64,000 nucleotides of DNA from Bacteroidetes bacterium UBA6221 (GCA_002421685.1 DISB01000023.1:108840-172839), one strand, 5' to 3'; shown: positions 51,102 through 60,454, numbered from the stretch's first letter. Program-made: numbers and translations. The notes: generated by a model from the sequence alone, not told the origin.

Positions 51102-51607
51102 TTTTCTTTCACCTCTACGGTAAACCCTATGGACATAGCTTCTTCCTGGGCATTACTGTAAACAAGCACGTTTTTATTTTGTTGCCCCGGGCGATTGGCG
51201 CTGTTAAATTCAACTACTATCTCGCCCTCGCCCCCCGGGGGTATCGGCTCTTTAGGGTAAGAAGGCACCGTGCAGCCGCAAGATGCCACAGCCTTGGATA
51301 TCAACAGCGGATTGTTGCCGGTATTTTTAAACTTGTAGGCATGTTTCGCGATCTCACCTTCGGTAATTGTCCCAAAGTCGTGCTTGGTATCGTCAAAACT
51401 TATCTGCGTTTTCGGCAGCGCTTTGGCTTCCTTTTCGCGCTTTGCTGTTTCGTCCTCGTCTTCGTGCACATGAGCGGTGCCGCCATTGCCTATGCCGTAT
51501 TTATTGAACAAGGCAGTGCTGCTCACCCCGCTCAGCTCTACCAATGCAATTGCGAAAAACGACAGCGTAAGTATCGTTAGCAGTATGGTTTTTAATTGTG
51601 GATTCAT
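51098..51607 (-). CDS. DUF1573 domain protein
   Basis: 169 aa with an N-terminal membrane helix (about 7-25). The C-terminal DUF1573 beta-sandwich contains HDFGTITEGEIAKHAYKFKN, SCGCTVPSYPKEPIPPGG and FNSANRPGQQNKNV, the ASH/MSP-like fold. Common in Bacteroidota, of unknown role, possibly periplasmic. Coupled to the UbiA-type gene by a 4-bp overlap. Confidence 0.88.
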   Translation of the reverse strand: MNPQLKTILLTILTLSFFAIALVELSGVSSTALFNKYGIGNGGTAHVHEDEDETAKREKEAKALPKTQISFDDTKHDFGTITEGEIAKHAYKFKNTGNNPLLISKAVASCGCTVPSYPKEPIPPGGEGEIVVEFNSANRPGQQNKNVLVYSNAQEEAMSIGFTVEVKEK

Positions 51608-51644
51608 TTTACTGTTATTTAAGTTTGTAACGGATGCAATATAA

Positions 51645-52895
51645 TTAACTATTTTGTTCCCATACCTGGGCCAGGTGTACCAATACTTCTATGGCCTTTT
51701 CCATATCCTGTACGCTCACGTATTCCTGCTTGCTGTGTATGGCCATTTCACCGGTAAATATATTGGGGCAAGGCATACCCATAAACGACAGCCTGGAACC
51801 ATCGGTACCGCCGCGAATGCTCAGTTGCTCGGGGGTGAGGCCGGCACGCTTGTAGGCTTCTTCCGCGTTGCTCATCACAAAGGGGTGCTTATCCAGCATC
51901 TCCTTCATATTACGGTATTGTTCTTTCACTATAAAGTTCACAGTAGTGCCGGGAAATTCCTGCGCCGTTTCCATAGCTATCTGTCTCAGCCTTTCTTCGT
52001 GTTCGGCCAGCTTTGCGGTCACAAAGTCGCGGACGATGAACTGCACCGTTGCCTTTTCTATTTGCCCTTCTATACTTACGGGGTGTACAAAGCCCTGCAT
52101 GCCTTCTGTGGTTTCAGGGTTCCATTCGTGCTTAGGCAGCTTGTCTACAAAGGCAGCCGCTGCTTTTATGGCGCTCACCATCTTGCCTTTTGCATAGCCG
52201 GGGTGTGCGCTGATGCCGTGAAATATCACGGTAGCCCCGTCTGCAGAGAAAGACTCCCCTTCCAGGTGGCCACGTGGCCCGCCGTCCAGCGTATAGCCAA
52301 ACTGTGCGCCCAGCTTCTGCATATCCACCTTGTTCACACCACGGCCTATTTCTTCGTCGGGTGTAAAGAGGATGCGTATTGTACCATGCTTTATTTCAGG
52401 ATGTTCTATCAGGTACTTCGCCAGGTCCATGATGATGGCAACGCCTGCTTTATCGTCTGCGCCCAGCAGTGTCGTTCCTGAAGCCGTAATGATATCCTCC
52501 CCTATTTTCTGCTTTAAATACTCATGATCTTTGGCGCTTATTACTACCGAATTATCGTCGGGCAATACAATATCGCTGCCATCCCATGCCTTGTGCAGTA
52601 TGGGCTTAACACCCGCGCCGCTGCAGTCGGGCGCGGTGTCTACGTGGGCACAGTAGCATATAACGGGTACTTCTTTATCAGTAGTGGCGGGTATAGTAGC
52701 ATATACATAACCATGTTCGTCCAGTTCCGCATCACCGATGCCTATCGCCTTCAGTTCTTCCGCCAGTATCCTGCCCAGGTCTTTCTGTTTTTCGGTAGAG
52801 GGTTGCGCGGGCGAGTTTGGGTCGCTTTGCGTATCCACCTGTACATAGCGCATAAACCTTTCCGCCGCCGTATGCTGATAATTTTCTAAACCCAT
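51645..52895 (-). CDS. pepT: Peptidase T
   Basis: Aminotripeptidase, 416 aa. Zinc ligands and catalytic residues are seen in YCAHVDTAPDCSG, GADDKAGVAIIMD and FTPDEEIGRGVN. Length and order match PepT (about 410 aa). It starts the leftward operon pepT-DUF1573-ubiA-dapB, with 37 bp to the next gene. Cytosolic. Confidence 0.95.
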   Translation of the reverse strand: MGLENYQHTAAERFMRYVQVDTQSDPNSPAQPSTEKQKDLGRILAEELKAIGIGDAELDEHGYVYATIPATTDKEVPVICYCAHVDTAPDCSGAGVKPILHKAWDGSDIVLPDDNSVVISAKDHEYLKQKIGEDIITASGTTLLGADDKAGVAIIMDLAKYLIEHPEIKHGTIRILFTPDEEIGRGVNKVDMQKLGAQFGYTLDGGPRGHLEGESFSADGATVIFHGISAHPGYAKGKMVSAIKAAAAFVDKLPKHEWNPETTEGMQGFVHPVSIEGQIEKATVQFIVRDFVTAKLAEHEERLRQIAMETAQEFPGTTVNFIVKEQYRNMKEMLDKHPFVMSNAEEAYKRAGLTPEQLSIRGGTDGSRLSFMGMPCPNIFTGEMAIHSKQEYVSVQDMEKAIEVLVHLAQVWEQNS

Positions 52896-52972
52896 AGTTT
52901 ATCCTTTTTCGTCAATCGTGGGCGTAAAAATAGGCATTCTGCCGGCCATAAGGAAACCACTTAAAACAATTG

Positions 52973-52980
52973 TAGTTTTG
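52973..52980 (+). promoter_or_regulatory. -7 box TAGTTTTG before marC
   Basis: A perfect TAnnTTTG 8 bp from the ATG, implying a leader of only a few nucleotides. No -33 TTG at the usual distance. Confidence 0.4.
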
Positions 52981-52988
52981 CCACCGGG

Positions 52989-53576
52989 ATGGCCGGCATA
53001 GAGAACATATTGATTTCTGAAATAATAACAGTTTCCCTCACGCTGTTTGCCGTGATAGATATGCTGGGCTCGGTGCCCGTATTGCTCTCGCTGAAGAAGA
53101 AAATGGGCGATATCAACTCCGTGCAGACCACCTTCGTATCGGGCATACTGATGCTGGCGTTTTTCTTTATAGGCGAGCCCCTGCTCAACCTCATGGGGCT
53201 GGACATCAGCTCCTTCGCCATTGCGGGTAGTATCGTGATATTCATACTGGGGCTGGAGATGATACTGGGTGTAGACTTTTTTAAAACCGAAAGCGGCGAA
53301 AAATCGGGTAATATAGTGCCTGTGGCGTTTCCACTGATTGCCGGTTCGGGTACGCTTACCACCATCATGTCGCTGAAGGCTACTTACCACGCTTACAATA
53401 TTCTCATATCTATATTTATCAACCTGATCGTAATATTTGTTATCCTGCGTTCGCTCAAACTGATAGAGCGCGCCCTGGGCCCTGCGGGCATCATAGTGGT
53501 GCGTAAGTTCTTTGGCGTAATACTGCTGGCCATCGCCATCAAGATTTTCAAAAATAATATCGGCATCAGCTTTTAA
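52989..53576 (+). CDS. MarC family integral membrane protein
   Basis: 195 aa with six predicted spans, the size of the MarC/UPF0056 family. TLFAVIDMLGSVPVLLSL and MVPVAFPLIAGSGTLTTIM-like segment (VPVAFPLIAGSGTLTTIMSL) are family hallmarks. Despite the name, a role in multiple drug resistance has not been shown for the family; the function is unknown. It overlaps the convergent acyl-CoA ligase by 4 bp. Confidence 0.92.
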   Translation: MAGIENILISEIITVSLTLFAVIDMLGSVPVLLSLKKKMGDINSVQTTFVSGILMLAFFFIGEPLLNLMGLDISSFAIAGSIVIFILGLEMILGVDFFKTESGEKSGNIVPVAFPLIAGSGTLTTIMSLKATYHAYNILISIFINLIVIFVILRSLKLIERALGPAGIIVVRKFFGVILLAIAIKIFKNNIGISF

Positions 53577-55363
53577 TAATCGCTGCTGCCGTATATCATC
53601 CTTACCTGCTCTTCGTATTTACGCTCTATTATTTTGCGTTTTATCTTCAGCGACGGTGTCAGTTCGCCTGTGTCTATCGTCCACTCGTGGGGCAGCAGTA
53701 CGAAACGTTTTATCTGCTCCGTATGGCTGAACAGGGGATTGTATTTATCAATCACTTTCTGAATTTTATCTATCACCTCGGGCATAGCTATCAGTTCTTC
53801 GTTGCTCTCCGGCGCTGAAATGCCCGTATTCTTCAGCCAGTTGCGCAGGTTCATATAGCCGGGCACTATCAATGCGCTCACAAACTTCTGCGCCGCCCCC
53901 ATCACTATCAGTTGCTCTATGTACGGGCTTTCTTTCAGTTTGTTTTCTATCATTTGCGGGGCTACATATTTACCGCCCGATGTTTTGAATATCTCTTTCT
54001 TCCTGTCGGTGATTTTCAGAAAACGCCCCTCCACCCATTCGCCTATATCACCCGTCTTCAACCAACCGTCGGGTGTCATTACCTCTGCAGTAAGTTCGGG
54101 GTGTTTGTAGTACCCCATCATGATATTATTGCCCTTGCACCATATCTCACCATCTTCAGCCACTTTTACTTCTACGTTGTCTATTAGTGTACCGATGGAA
54201 CCTACGCGCCGGCCTTCGCTTTCAAACCTATTCACTGATACTACGGGGGATGTTTCTGTCAGCCCGTAACCCTCCATGATGATGATCTTCGCGGCAGTAA
54301 ACACTCGTATCAACCGGGGTTGACAGGGCGCGCTACCCGTTACTATGGCTTTCACATTGCCACCCAGCGCTTCTCTCCATTTCTTAAATACCAGGGCATT
54401 GGCTATGGCCAATTGTATCCTGTACCAAAGGCTGCCCCTGTTCACGTTGTCAAACTGGAAACCCAGCTTCAGCGCCCAGAAGAACAGTGCTTTTTTGATG
54501 CCCGTGAGGTCCTGCCCCTTGGCGAGAATCTTTTCATATACTTTTTCCAGCAACCTCGGCACAGTGGTGAACACTAATGGCTGCACCTCACGCAGGTTGT
54601 CGCCGATGGTTTCCATACTCTCGGCATAATAGATACTCAGGCCAGCGTCTATGTATATATAACTCACTGTCCGTTCAAAAATATGGTTCAGCGGCAGGAA
54701 GCTGAGTGTCCTGGCTCCGCGCTCAGCAAATGAAAACGCCGGCATCGAGTCGTACACATTACTCACGATATTTTTATGGCTTAGCATCACGCCCTTGGGA
54801 TTACCGGTAGTGCCGGAGGTATAAATGATAGTAGCCAACGTGTCTTCTGTTATTTTATTGATGACGTTCTGGTCGGGGGATAATTTCTTATCCACCAGTT
54901 CCATCCAGTTTTTAACGCCGGGTATTTTGTCGAAGGAATAAATATGCTTGAGCGATGGCACATTTTCAAAAGCGGCCTTAAAGCGCTTGTACAATTCTTC
55001 ATTGGCGACAAATAATACATGCACTTCCGCCTCTTTCAGTATATACTCCATCTCACCTGTGCTGATGGTGGGGTATAAGGGTGTCAGCACCGCCCCGCTC
55101 ATCTGCACACCCAAATCGGTCATCAGCCACTCCGGCCTGTTGGGCGATACTATGGCTATCTTCTCCTGCTGTTCTGCATCCAGCGCATCGTTGCGTATGC
55201 CCAGCGATTGCAGCCCCCCGCACAGGTGCCGCGCTATGTCCCACACTTCGGCGGTGGTGTAGCTGCGCCAGGCTCCCTGCTCCTTACCGGCAAACAATAC
55301 AGACGAGGGATGCTCCTGCACCCTTTTGGCCACAATGTCAAATATGCGTTTAACCATAACCAT
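53573..55363 (-). CDS. Long-chain acyl-CoA ligase (AMP-forming)
   Basis: 596 aa adenylate-forming enzyme. P-loop IIYTSGTTGNPKGVMLSH, YGLTETSPV, GWLKTGDIGEW and the C-terminal KEIFKTSGGKYVAPQ with the catalytic Lys are present. Bacteroidota carry several of these; this one resembles the plant-type and FadD15-like group. It activates fatty acids with CoA for membrane synthesis or degradation. ATG 55363 or 55357 may be used; the second starts at MVKRIFD. Confidence 0.92.
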   Translation of the reverse strand: MVMVKRIFDIVAKRVQEHPSSVLFAGKEQGAWRSYTTAEVWDIARHLCGGLQSLGIRNDALDAEQQEKIAIVSPNRPEWLMTDLGVQMSGAVLTPLYPTISTGEMEYILKEAEVHVLFVANEELYKRFKAAFENVPSLKHIYSFDKIPGVKNWMELVDKKLSPDQNVINKITEDTLATIIYTSGTTGNPKGVMLSHKNIVSNVYDSMPAFSFAERGARTLSFLPLNHIFERTVSYIYIDAGLSIYYAESMETIGDNLREVQPLVFTTVPRLLEKVYEKILAKGQDLTGIKKALFFWALKLGFQFDNVNRGSLWYRIQLAIANALVFKKWREALGGNVKAIVTGSAPCQPRLIRVFTAAKIIIMEGYGLTETSPVVSVNRFESEGRRVGSIGTLIDNVEVKVAEDGEIWCKGNNIMMGYYKHPELTAEVMTPDGWLKTGDIGEWVEGRFLKITDRKKEIFKTSGGKYVAPQMIENKLKESPYIEQLIVMGAAQKFVSALIVPGYMNLRNWLKNTGISAPESNEELIAMPEVIDKIQKVIDKYNPLFSHTEQIKRFVLLPHEWTIDTGELTPSLKIKRKIIERKYEEQVRMIYGSSDY

Positions 55364-55533
55364 CTATTCTATTTTAATAAAATGCTCCGCGTCTTTGCGC
55401 CTTTGCGGTTAAATAAACACGACACCCGAAATCCTCTACTTAAATATAACGTTTTTCCTTCGTATACAGTTATGTTTAGGAGGCAATCTTCATTACTTTT
55501 GGCAGGATTTAACATTAAGAGGACGGTTCTCGC

Positions 55534-56178
55534 ATGCGGCTCAGTATCAACCATCTCATACCACTGCCACTCAAACAACAACACAATACCTACAATGCAA
55601 CGGCATGGAAGCAGGACCTGGTATTCAACCAGGGGGAGCATATACTGGTGCAGGGGCCATCGGGTTCGGGCAAAACTTTATTCATCAATACGCTTTACGG
55701 GCTGCGCAAAGATTTTGCAGGCAAGGTACACTGGGGCGCATACAACCTGCACGAGATAACAGCCCAGCAATTGTCACAACTGCGCGCGGCATCCATTAGT
55801 GTCGTGTTCCAGGACCTAAGGTTGTTTCCCGAACTTACTGTATGGGAGAACATAGACATCAAACGCCGTATCACTGATACAGTTACGGGTTACGATGCAG
55901 AGCAATGGCTGGGGCGGCTGGGCTTGGGCAATAAGCTGGAGGCACCGGCTGCTCAACTCTCAGCGGGAGAGCAACAACGTGTGGCGATAGTACGCGCACT
56001 TTCGCAGCCTTTTGAATGGCTGCTGCTGGACGAACCATTCAGCCACCTCGATTTTTTCAACCGGCAAAAAGCCGTTGCGCTGATAAAAGAAGTGGCGGGA
56101 TACACGCGCGCGGGTATTATTGTTTCATCTGTAGCCATGAACGAAGATTTTGTGTACGATAAAAAAATGCTGCTGTGA
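55534..56178 (+). CDS. LolD-like ABC transporter ATP-binding protein, missing H-loop histidine
   Basis: 214 aa. Walker A GPSGSGKT, Q-loop VVFQDLRLFPELTVWENI, signature LSAGEQQRV and Walker B WLLLDEPFSHLD are intact. The strand after the D-loop reads IIVSSVAMNED where an H-loop His is expected (normally TH). It overlaps the FtsX-like permease by 4 bp. The pair resembles LolCDE/MacB lipoprotein or peptide transporters. ATP hydrolysis may be altered. Confidence 0.87.
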   Translation: MRLSINHLIPLPLKQQHNTYNATAWKQDLVFNQGEHILVQGPSGSGKTLFINTLYGLRKDFAGKVHWGAYNLHEITAQQLSQLRAASISVVFQDLRLFPELTVWENIDIKRRITDTVTGYDAEQWLGRLGLGNKLEAPAAQLSAGEQQRVAIVRALSQPFEWLLLDEPFSHLDFFNRQKAVALIKEVAGYTRAGIIVSSVAMNEDFVYDKKMLL

Positions 56179-57380
56179 AACAGAGGCCGCGCAGGGTGAT
56201 ATTACGCAAGCTGTTGCTGCGCCGCCGCGGCAACAAGCGATTGTGGCCAGCCCTGCTCTCGTTGTGCCTGGGTACGGCAATTTTGCTGTATGCCATCATT
56301 CTCTACACGGGTTTCCGCGACGCACTATCGGGCAAATACGATAAGAGTAGCATTGAAGGCACCTACCTCACCATCAGCAAGCAGATAGATGCGGAACAGG
56401 AAATCACCAAACAAAAACCCGCACTCTTCAGCAATACGGAGATACGCGCCCTGGGCAGCCTACCGGTGGTGCAGGATATAGGCATGTTCACCTCCGCACG
56501 TTTCCCGGTTGAAGTGGCATTTAAGGGAGATAGCATGCAGTTCTCCACCCGCCTGTTTATCGAGTCGGTGCCGGACAGGTTTATAGACAACAAACCCCTC
56601 GACTGGTATTGGCAATACACCGCCAAAGAAGTGCCTGTTATCGTCTCTACCGAATTTCTGAACCTGTACAACTATGGCTACGCGTCCAACCAGGGTGTGC
56701 CCCAACTCACCATGGGTACGATACAAAGCCTGCATTTCACGCTGAACATAGGTACAGGCAATAATGCAGCGGAATACACGGCACGCGTGGCAGGCTTTTC
56801 CGACCGTATCAGTTCTATACTGGTGCCGGAAGCGTTTATACAATATGGCAACAAACACTTTGCACCCGCGCAGCAGGAACCACAGCCATCACGGTTGATT
56901 CTGAAAGTAAAAGACCCCTCCGACGACCTGTTGGTGGAATACCTGCACGAAGCCAGGTACGAAACCAACAACGAATTGCTTCGCGCCAACCGTATGCGTA
57001 CGGTGGTATATGCCGCCACACTCGGTATGGGCCTGCTGGCAATCGTTTTGCTGTTAATGGGCGGCACGGTCTTTACCCTCTTCACCGAGTTGACCGTCGC
57101 CCGTGCGCAGCACAACATGCAATTGCTGGTACAGCTTGGCTACAGCCCCCGCTTCCTCAGCAGGTTCATCTTCAGGCGTTATGTATTCATCATACTGGCG
57201 GTAATGGCTGCGGCAGGTATTGTTGCCATCTACGCACAGGTGCGCACCGCAAAAGCCGCCCTTGAAATGGGCATTCACATCGCACGCTTCCCGGGTTGGG
57301 AAGTATGGGTAGCGCTGGCTGTTGTTACTGTTGTACTACTCGTACTCGTGGAAAGGAAAGTGGATAAGGGGGTGAGGTGA
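56175..57380 (+). CDS. FtsX/LolE-type ABC transporter permease
   Basis: 401 aa from GTG. Four membrane spans (about 25-45, 275-300, 325-345, 370-390) with a large periplasmic domain after the first, the MacB/FtsX topology. PALLSLCLGTAILLYAIILY starts the first span; the last three lie in the C-terminal third. Strongly basic at the start (KQRPRRVILRKLLLRRRG). Coupled to the ATPase gene. Substrate likely a lipoprotein or envelope peptide, by family only. Confidence 0.87.
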   Translation: MKQRPRRVILRKLLLRRRGNKRLWPALLSLCLGTAILLYAIILYTGFRDALSGKYDKSSIEGTYLTISKQIDAEQEITKQKPALFSNTEIRALGSLPVVQDIGMFTSARFPVEVAFKGDSMQFSTRLFIESVPDRFIDNKPLDWYWQYTAKEVPVIVSTEFLNLYNYGYASNQGVPQLTMGTIQSLHFTLNIGTGNNAAEYTARVAGFSDRISSILVPEAFIQYGNKHFAPAQQEPQPSRLILKVKDPSDDLLVEYLHEARYETNNELLRANRMRTVVYAATLGMGLLAIVLLLMGGTVFTLFTELTVARAQHNMQLLVQLGYSPRFLSRFIFRRYVFIILAVMAAAGIVAIYAQVRTAKAALEMGIHIARFPGWEVWVALAVVTVVLLVLVERKVDKGVR

Positions 57381-57447
57381 TGTTCCGGCATATAGACGGA
57401 CAAACTTGCAGATATATACCGTTACAATTCCGTAATTTCATTACCAG

Positions 57448-58203
57448 ATGCAGCCACTCACTTTTAAAGACCATTTTTCAACGCAATCAGGCATCTATGC
57501 AAAGTATAGGCCCGGGTACCCGCGCGAACTATATACCTTCCTGGCGGGACTGACACCGGAACATGCGCTCGCATGGGATTGCGGAACGGGGAATGGGCAG
57601 GCCGCCATAGGACTGGCGGAATTTTACGACCACCTCATTGCCACAGACCCAAGCCATGAACAAATAAACAACTGTACACCCCATCCCAAAATATCGTACC
57701 GTGTAGAAACTGCCGAGACGAATACATTACCTGCAAACGCTGCAGACCTGTTGACTGTTGCAACGGCATTGCACTGGTTCAACCTTGATGTCTTTTATAA
57801 AGAGGCCGCGCGTGTACTGAAGCCGCATGGTGTAATAGCTGCCTGGACAGCGAATACGCCTACTGTATCACCACAGGTAGATGATGTAATAAAGCAACTG
57901 CATGACGACATATTGGGCGACTATTGGCTGGCGGAGAACCACCTGGCAGGAGACGGATATGCCAACATATACTTCCCTTTTCAACAGATAGATTGCCCGG
58001 TCTTTACATCGGGTAAAACCATGACCCTCGAGGACATGACCGGTTATCTGAACACATGGTCGGCTGTGCAACGGTACAACAATATGCATGGCAACAATCC
58101 GGTTGGCATGATACAGACAGCGCTTGCAGAGGCTTGGGGCAACCCCTCCTTAGAGCGTCTCGTAGTGTGGACGCTTAAAGTAAAAGCAGGCAGGAAATTG
58201 TAG
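57448..58203 (+). CDS. Class I SAM-dependent methyltransferase
   Basis: 251 aa with the Methyltransf_11-type fold: ALAWDCGTGNGQAAIGLAEF binds SAM, HLIATDPSHEQI is the second strand, and TVATALHWFNLDVFYKEAAR with VLKPHGVIAAW marks the methyltransferase core. Resembles trans-aconitate and plant-type small-molecule methyltransferases. The substrate is unknown. It is probably monocistronic. Confidence 0.88.
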   Translation: MQPLTFKDHFSTQSGIYAKYRPGYPRELYTFLAGLTPEHALAWDCGTGNGQAAIGLAEFYDHLIATDPSHEQINNCTPHPKISYRVETAETNTLPANAADLLTVATALHWFNLDVFYKEAARVLKPHGVIAAWTANTPTVSPQVDDVIKQLHDDILGDYWLAENHLAGDGYANIYFPFQQIDCPVFTSGKTMTLEDMTGYLNTWSAVQRYNNMHGNNPVGMIQTALAEAWGNPSLERLVVWTLKVKAGRKL

Positions 58204-58242
58204 CGTATCCACTCATACGCACGGTACCTCACACCAGCAGCA

Positions 58243-58608
58243 CTACGGAGTTCTCAATATCTTCTCCATCTTTTTACCTTTCGCCAGCTCGTCCACCAGT
58301 TTGTCTAAATACCTGGCCTTTTGCGTTAACGGGTTTTCAATTTCCTCTACCCGGTAGCCGCATATGAGGCCGGTAATCAGGTGGGCATTAGGATTTAGTT
58401 TCGCCTTCTGAAAGAATGTTTCAAATGTCGCTTTATCTTCAATAAGCTTTTGCAGCTTCTTGTCGTCATACCCGGTCAGCCAGTTTATTACCTGGTGCAG
58501 TTCTTCCTTCGTCCTGCCCTTACGCTCTACTTTGGTGACGTAGTGCGGGTAAACCGTGGCGAATGTCATCTTGGCTATGCGCGCATCATGTTCGGGTGTT
58601 GTTTTCAT
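58243..58608 (-). CDS. DUF2200 domain protein
   Basis: 121 aa, full length of DUF2200. Family motifs FATVYPHYVTKVERKGRTKE, INWLTGYDDKKLQ and LICGYRVEEIENP are visible. A small soluble protein found widely in bacteria; role unknown. It stands alone, and the next 369 bp upstream carry no gene. Confidence 0.9.
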   Translation of the reverse strand: MKTTPEHDARIAKMTFATVYPHYVTKVERKGRTKEELHQVINWLTGYDDKKLQKLIEDKATFETFFQKAKLNPNAHLITGLICGYRVEEIENPLTQKARYLDKLVDELAKGKKMEKILRTP

Positions 58609-58977
58609 TCTCTGATATTTTACCTACTAAGTTAAGTATTACGATAAAAAAACTCTTTGTTGGCAGCTAAGTAGCTATGCTACAAACCAATTCCGAACGG
58701 CTACGCTTGTGTGAACATGCAGCTTATATTTACTCTCCAGGCTGGCTACCGCAAAGTATTGAACATAATTAGCGGCACCCAAGCTCTTTCACTGGCAAAC
58801 AAATGCCCACTTATTCGCTGGTAACGCCGGATATAAAAAATATCCGCCCGCTTGCCAACTGCCGTTTTTTTGCAAAACAGCGTTCCGGTAGTTTTATATC
58901 ACTTTATAGACCCTTTTTAAGAAGCGCTTTCTTTAAGAAATACAAACATTTTATTCATCATTTTAAAAAAAGACGAT
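58609..58977. other. Gene-free interval between DUF2200 and a Cys-rich exported protein
   Basis: No convincing gene, promoter box or repeat is visible in this 369-bp stretch. Short frames here run into the following gene in the wrong phase and have no family resemblance. Confidence 0.5.
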
Positions 58978-59427
58978 ATGAAAACAATCATTTTTGCGTT
59001 CAGCATTGCGCTCTCAATGCTCTGTACATCCCGCGCCCTTGCACAATGCCCGCCCGACCCGCCCGGATGCGGCTACTGGGGCCTGGAAAACACCACAGAT
59101 TGCGACCTTGATTTCGTTTGGGAAACACCGCCGCCATGCGTCACCACCCAGGGGGCCGGAACCCTTTACGCCCATAGCCCATTAACTACGTGGCCGGCGC
59201 CCTGTATTGCTGCGGGCGACTGTGGCAGCGTATGTGCCTGGGCATTACGTTTAATTGACCCGCCCAATCCGGGCTATGTTTTTTATGGTAACAGTCCTGC
59301 GCCAAGCGTTTATTATAATGTAAAACCCTGTGCTTCTTGCCTCAGCGGATGGATAATGGCGACCTACATACCCATGCCGGGCAGTATACCCAATCACGTA
59401 TTAAAGTTCGACTGCCAACCCTTGTAG
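58978..59427 (+). CDS. Cys-rich exported protein
   Basis: 149 aa with signal peptide ending ALAQC. The mature part has about 11 Cys in pairs (CPPDPPGCGYW, CIAAGDCGSVCAWALR, CASCLSGW) and many Pro, Gly, Trp and Tyr residues, so it is probably disulfide-bonded and secreted. No family recognised. A terminator follows. Confidence 0.7.
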   Translation: MKTIIFAFSIALSMLCTSRALAQCPPDPPGCGYWGLENTTDCDLDFVWETPPPCVTTQGAGTLYAHSPLTTWPAPCIAAGDCGSVCAWALRLIDPPNPGYVFYGNSPAPSVYYNVKPCASCLSGWIMATYIPMPGSIPNHVLKFDCQPL

Positions 59428-59442
59428 TTCTGAATTAACACC

Positions 59443-59471
59443 AGGGGTTGACGCAGGTCAGCCCCCTTTTT
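59443..59471 (+). terminator. Terminator after the Cys-rich exported gene
   Basis: GGGGTTGAC and GTCAGCCCC pair (one G-T wobble) around GCAG, followed by CTTTTT. It sits right at the end of the convergent 77-aa gene. Confidence 0.75.
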
Positions 59472-59704
59472 CATTTCTTCTTCTTCCCGGGCGGAAAATA
59501 ATAGTCATATACCATTTTACCCAGCGTATCGTTCACGTTACGGATGCCGTGGTGGTCCAGCCACTGCTTAAAATCGTCAGGATACGGGGCGACGAACTTT
59601 ATTATTTCTTCATTCTTCAGGCTGATAATAAAAGTATCAATACTGAAAATATAGGCGGACAACTCCGCCGCTTCATGGGTAAAACCCGGGAACTTTTCTG
59701 TCAT
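59471..59704 (-). CDS. Small protein divergent from an XRE regulator
   Basis: 77 aa from ATG 59704 (MTEKFPGFTHEAAEL). Features: ISLKNEEIIKFVAPYPDDFK then QWLDHHGIRNVN, and a Lys tail (GKKKK). The IIKF-x-P-x-FxxWLxxxxIRNV pattern recurs in small Bacteroidota proteins of unknown role. It shares a 77-bp divergent gap with an XRE regulator, so co-regulation is likely. Confidence 0.6.
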   Translation of the reverse strand: MTEKFPGFTHEAAELSAYIFSIDTFIISLKNEEIIKFVAPYPDDFKQWLDHHGIRNVNDTLGKMVYDYYFPPGKKKK

Positions 59705-59781
59705 GGTTGATAATTTCTGTAAAAATAACAATTCGGGCAATTGCCTACAAGAAATTTTTCAAAAAGATTTCAGCTTTAGGC

Positions 59782-60009
59782 ATGGCAAAATCGCTGGAAG
59801 AGAAAATAGGCTTTGTTTTGTATGACCTGCGCATACGGAAAGAGCTTTCGCAGGAGGAACTTGCGAACCAGAGCGAGGTGGACAGGAGTTATATTTCAGA
59901 AATAGAACGCGGCCTTAAGACACCATCCGTTGCCATAATATTCCGTTTATGTGCCGCTCTGGCCATAAAACCCTGGGAATTTATTAAGATGGTGGAGGAA
60001 TGGAAGTAG
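59782..60009 (+). CDS. XRE-family HTH transcriptional regulator
   Basis: 75 aa, almost entirely one HTH_3 domain: LRIRKELSQEELANQSEVDR then SYISEIERGLKTPSVAIIFR, the classical helix-turn-helix. Small regulators like this control neighbouring mobile or restriction-type modules. Its own divergent partner is the 77-aa gene. ATG 59782 chosen; the longer frame has no RBS or conserved residues. Confidence 0.85.
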   Translation: MAKSLEEKIGFVLYDLRIRKELSQEELANQSEVDRSYISEIERGLKTPSVAIIFRLCAALAIKPWEFIKMVEEWK

Positions 60010-60131
60010 GCTCGCTTCAGAAACTTTACAGGCGCAGGTTTTCGGAAAGGCGCCTGTGTCTGGTAGTCCATCCGGTTTCCCACCTGCATTCAAAGTGACC
60101 TTGCTCAATACTAACTGGGACAGTACAAAAA

Positions 60132-60177
60132 TTCCTCCTTCGAAGGAGGTGCCCTATGTACACAGGGCGGAGGATGT
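60132..60177. repeat. CCTCCTTCGAAGGAGG hairpin element, copy A
   Basis: A perfect 16-bp palindrome at 60134-60149, then TG, a second imperfect stem (CCCTATG / CACAGGG) and CGGAGGATGT (60168-60177). Copies B (63699-63742, inverted) and C (63751-63796) lie at the window end. Confidence 0.7.
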
Positions 60178-60215
60178 ACACGCGCGGTGGTTTCCCGCTG
60201 GTATTTTCTCAGACA

Positions 60216-60237
60216 CGGATTCCCTGCGGAACATCCG
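60216..60237. repeat. Dispersed CGAAT/CGGAT hairpin repeat, copy 2
   Basis: CGGAT and ATCCG pair around TCCCTGCGGAAC. The stem differs from copy 1 (CGAATG/CATTCG) at both arms in a compensating way. Confidence 0.6.
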
Positions 60238-60256
60238 CGCCAGTGGGGTAATTCAA

Positions 60257-60454
60257 CTATTCCCTTACCTTAATCTTCTTCATCATATACCTGAATGCTT
60301 TGTCAACCACCACAGAGTAAGACTTATTGATAAACTCTTCTGAAGAATTATCGTGCTTATCAAATATCATCAGGTGCATTTGCGCCTCTTCATCCATATC
60401 GATGGTGACGGTGTATAGCTGCAGTATATGTTTTAGCTTGGTAGTGGTACGCAT
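60257..60454 (-). CDS. Conserved hypothetical small protein, 65 aa
   Basis: 65 aa of unknown function, reading towards the repeat block. Features: LKHILQLYTVTIDMDEEAQM, then EEFINKSYSVVVDKAFRYMM and a basic end. Strand-helix pattern and conservation-like composition suggest a real gene, and its start codon ATG is well placed. No family known to me. Confidence 0.5.
   Translation of the reverse strand: MRTTTKLKHILQLYTVTIDMDEEAQMHLMIFDKHDNSSEEFINKSYSVVVDKAFRYMMKKIKVRE

Noticed and set aside
58803..59111. A 102-aa frame ahead of the Cys-rich exported gene
   Set aside because: It overlaps the signal-peptide gene in another phase and has no conserved features.
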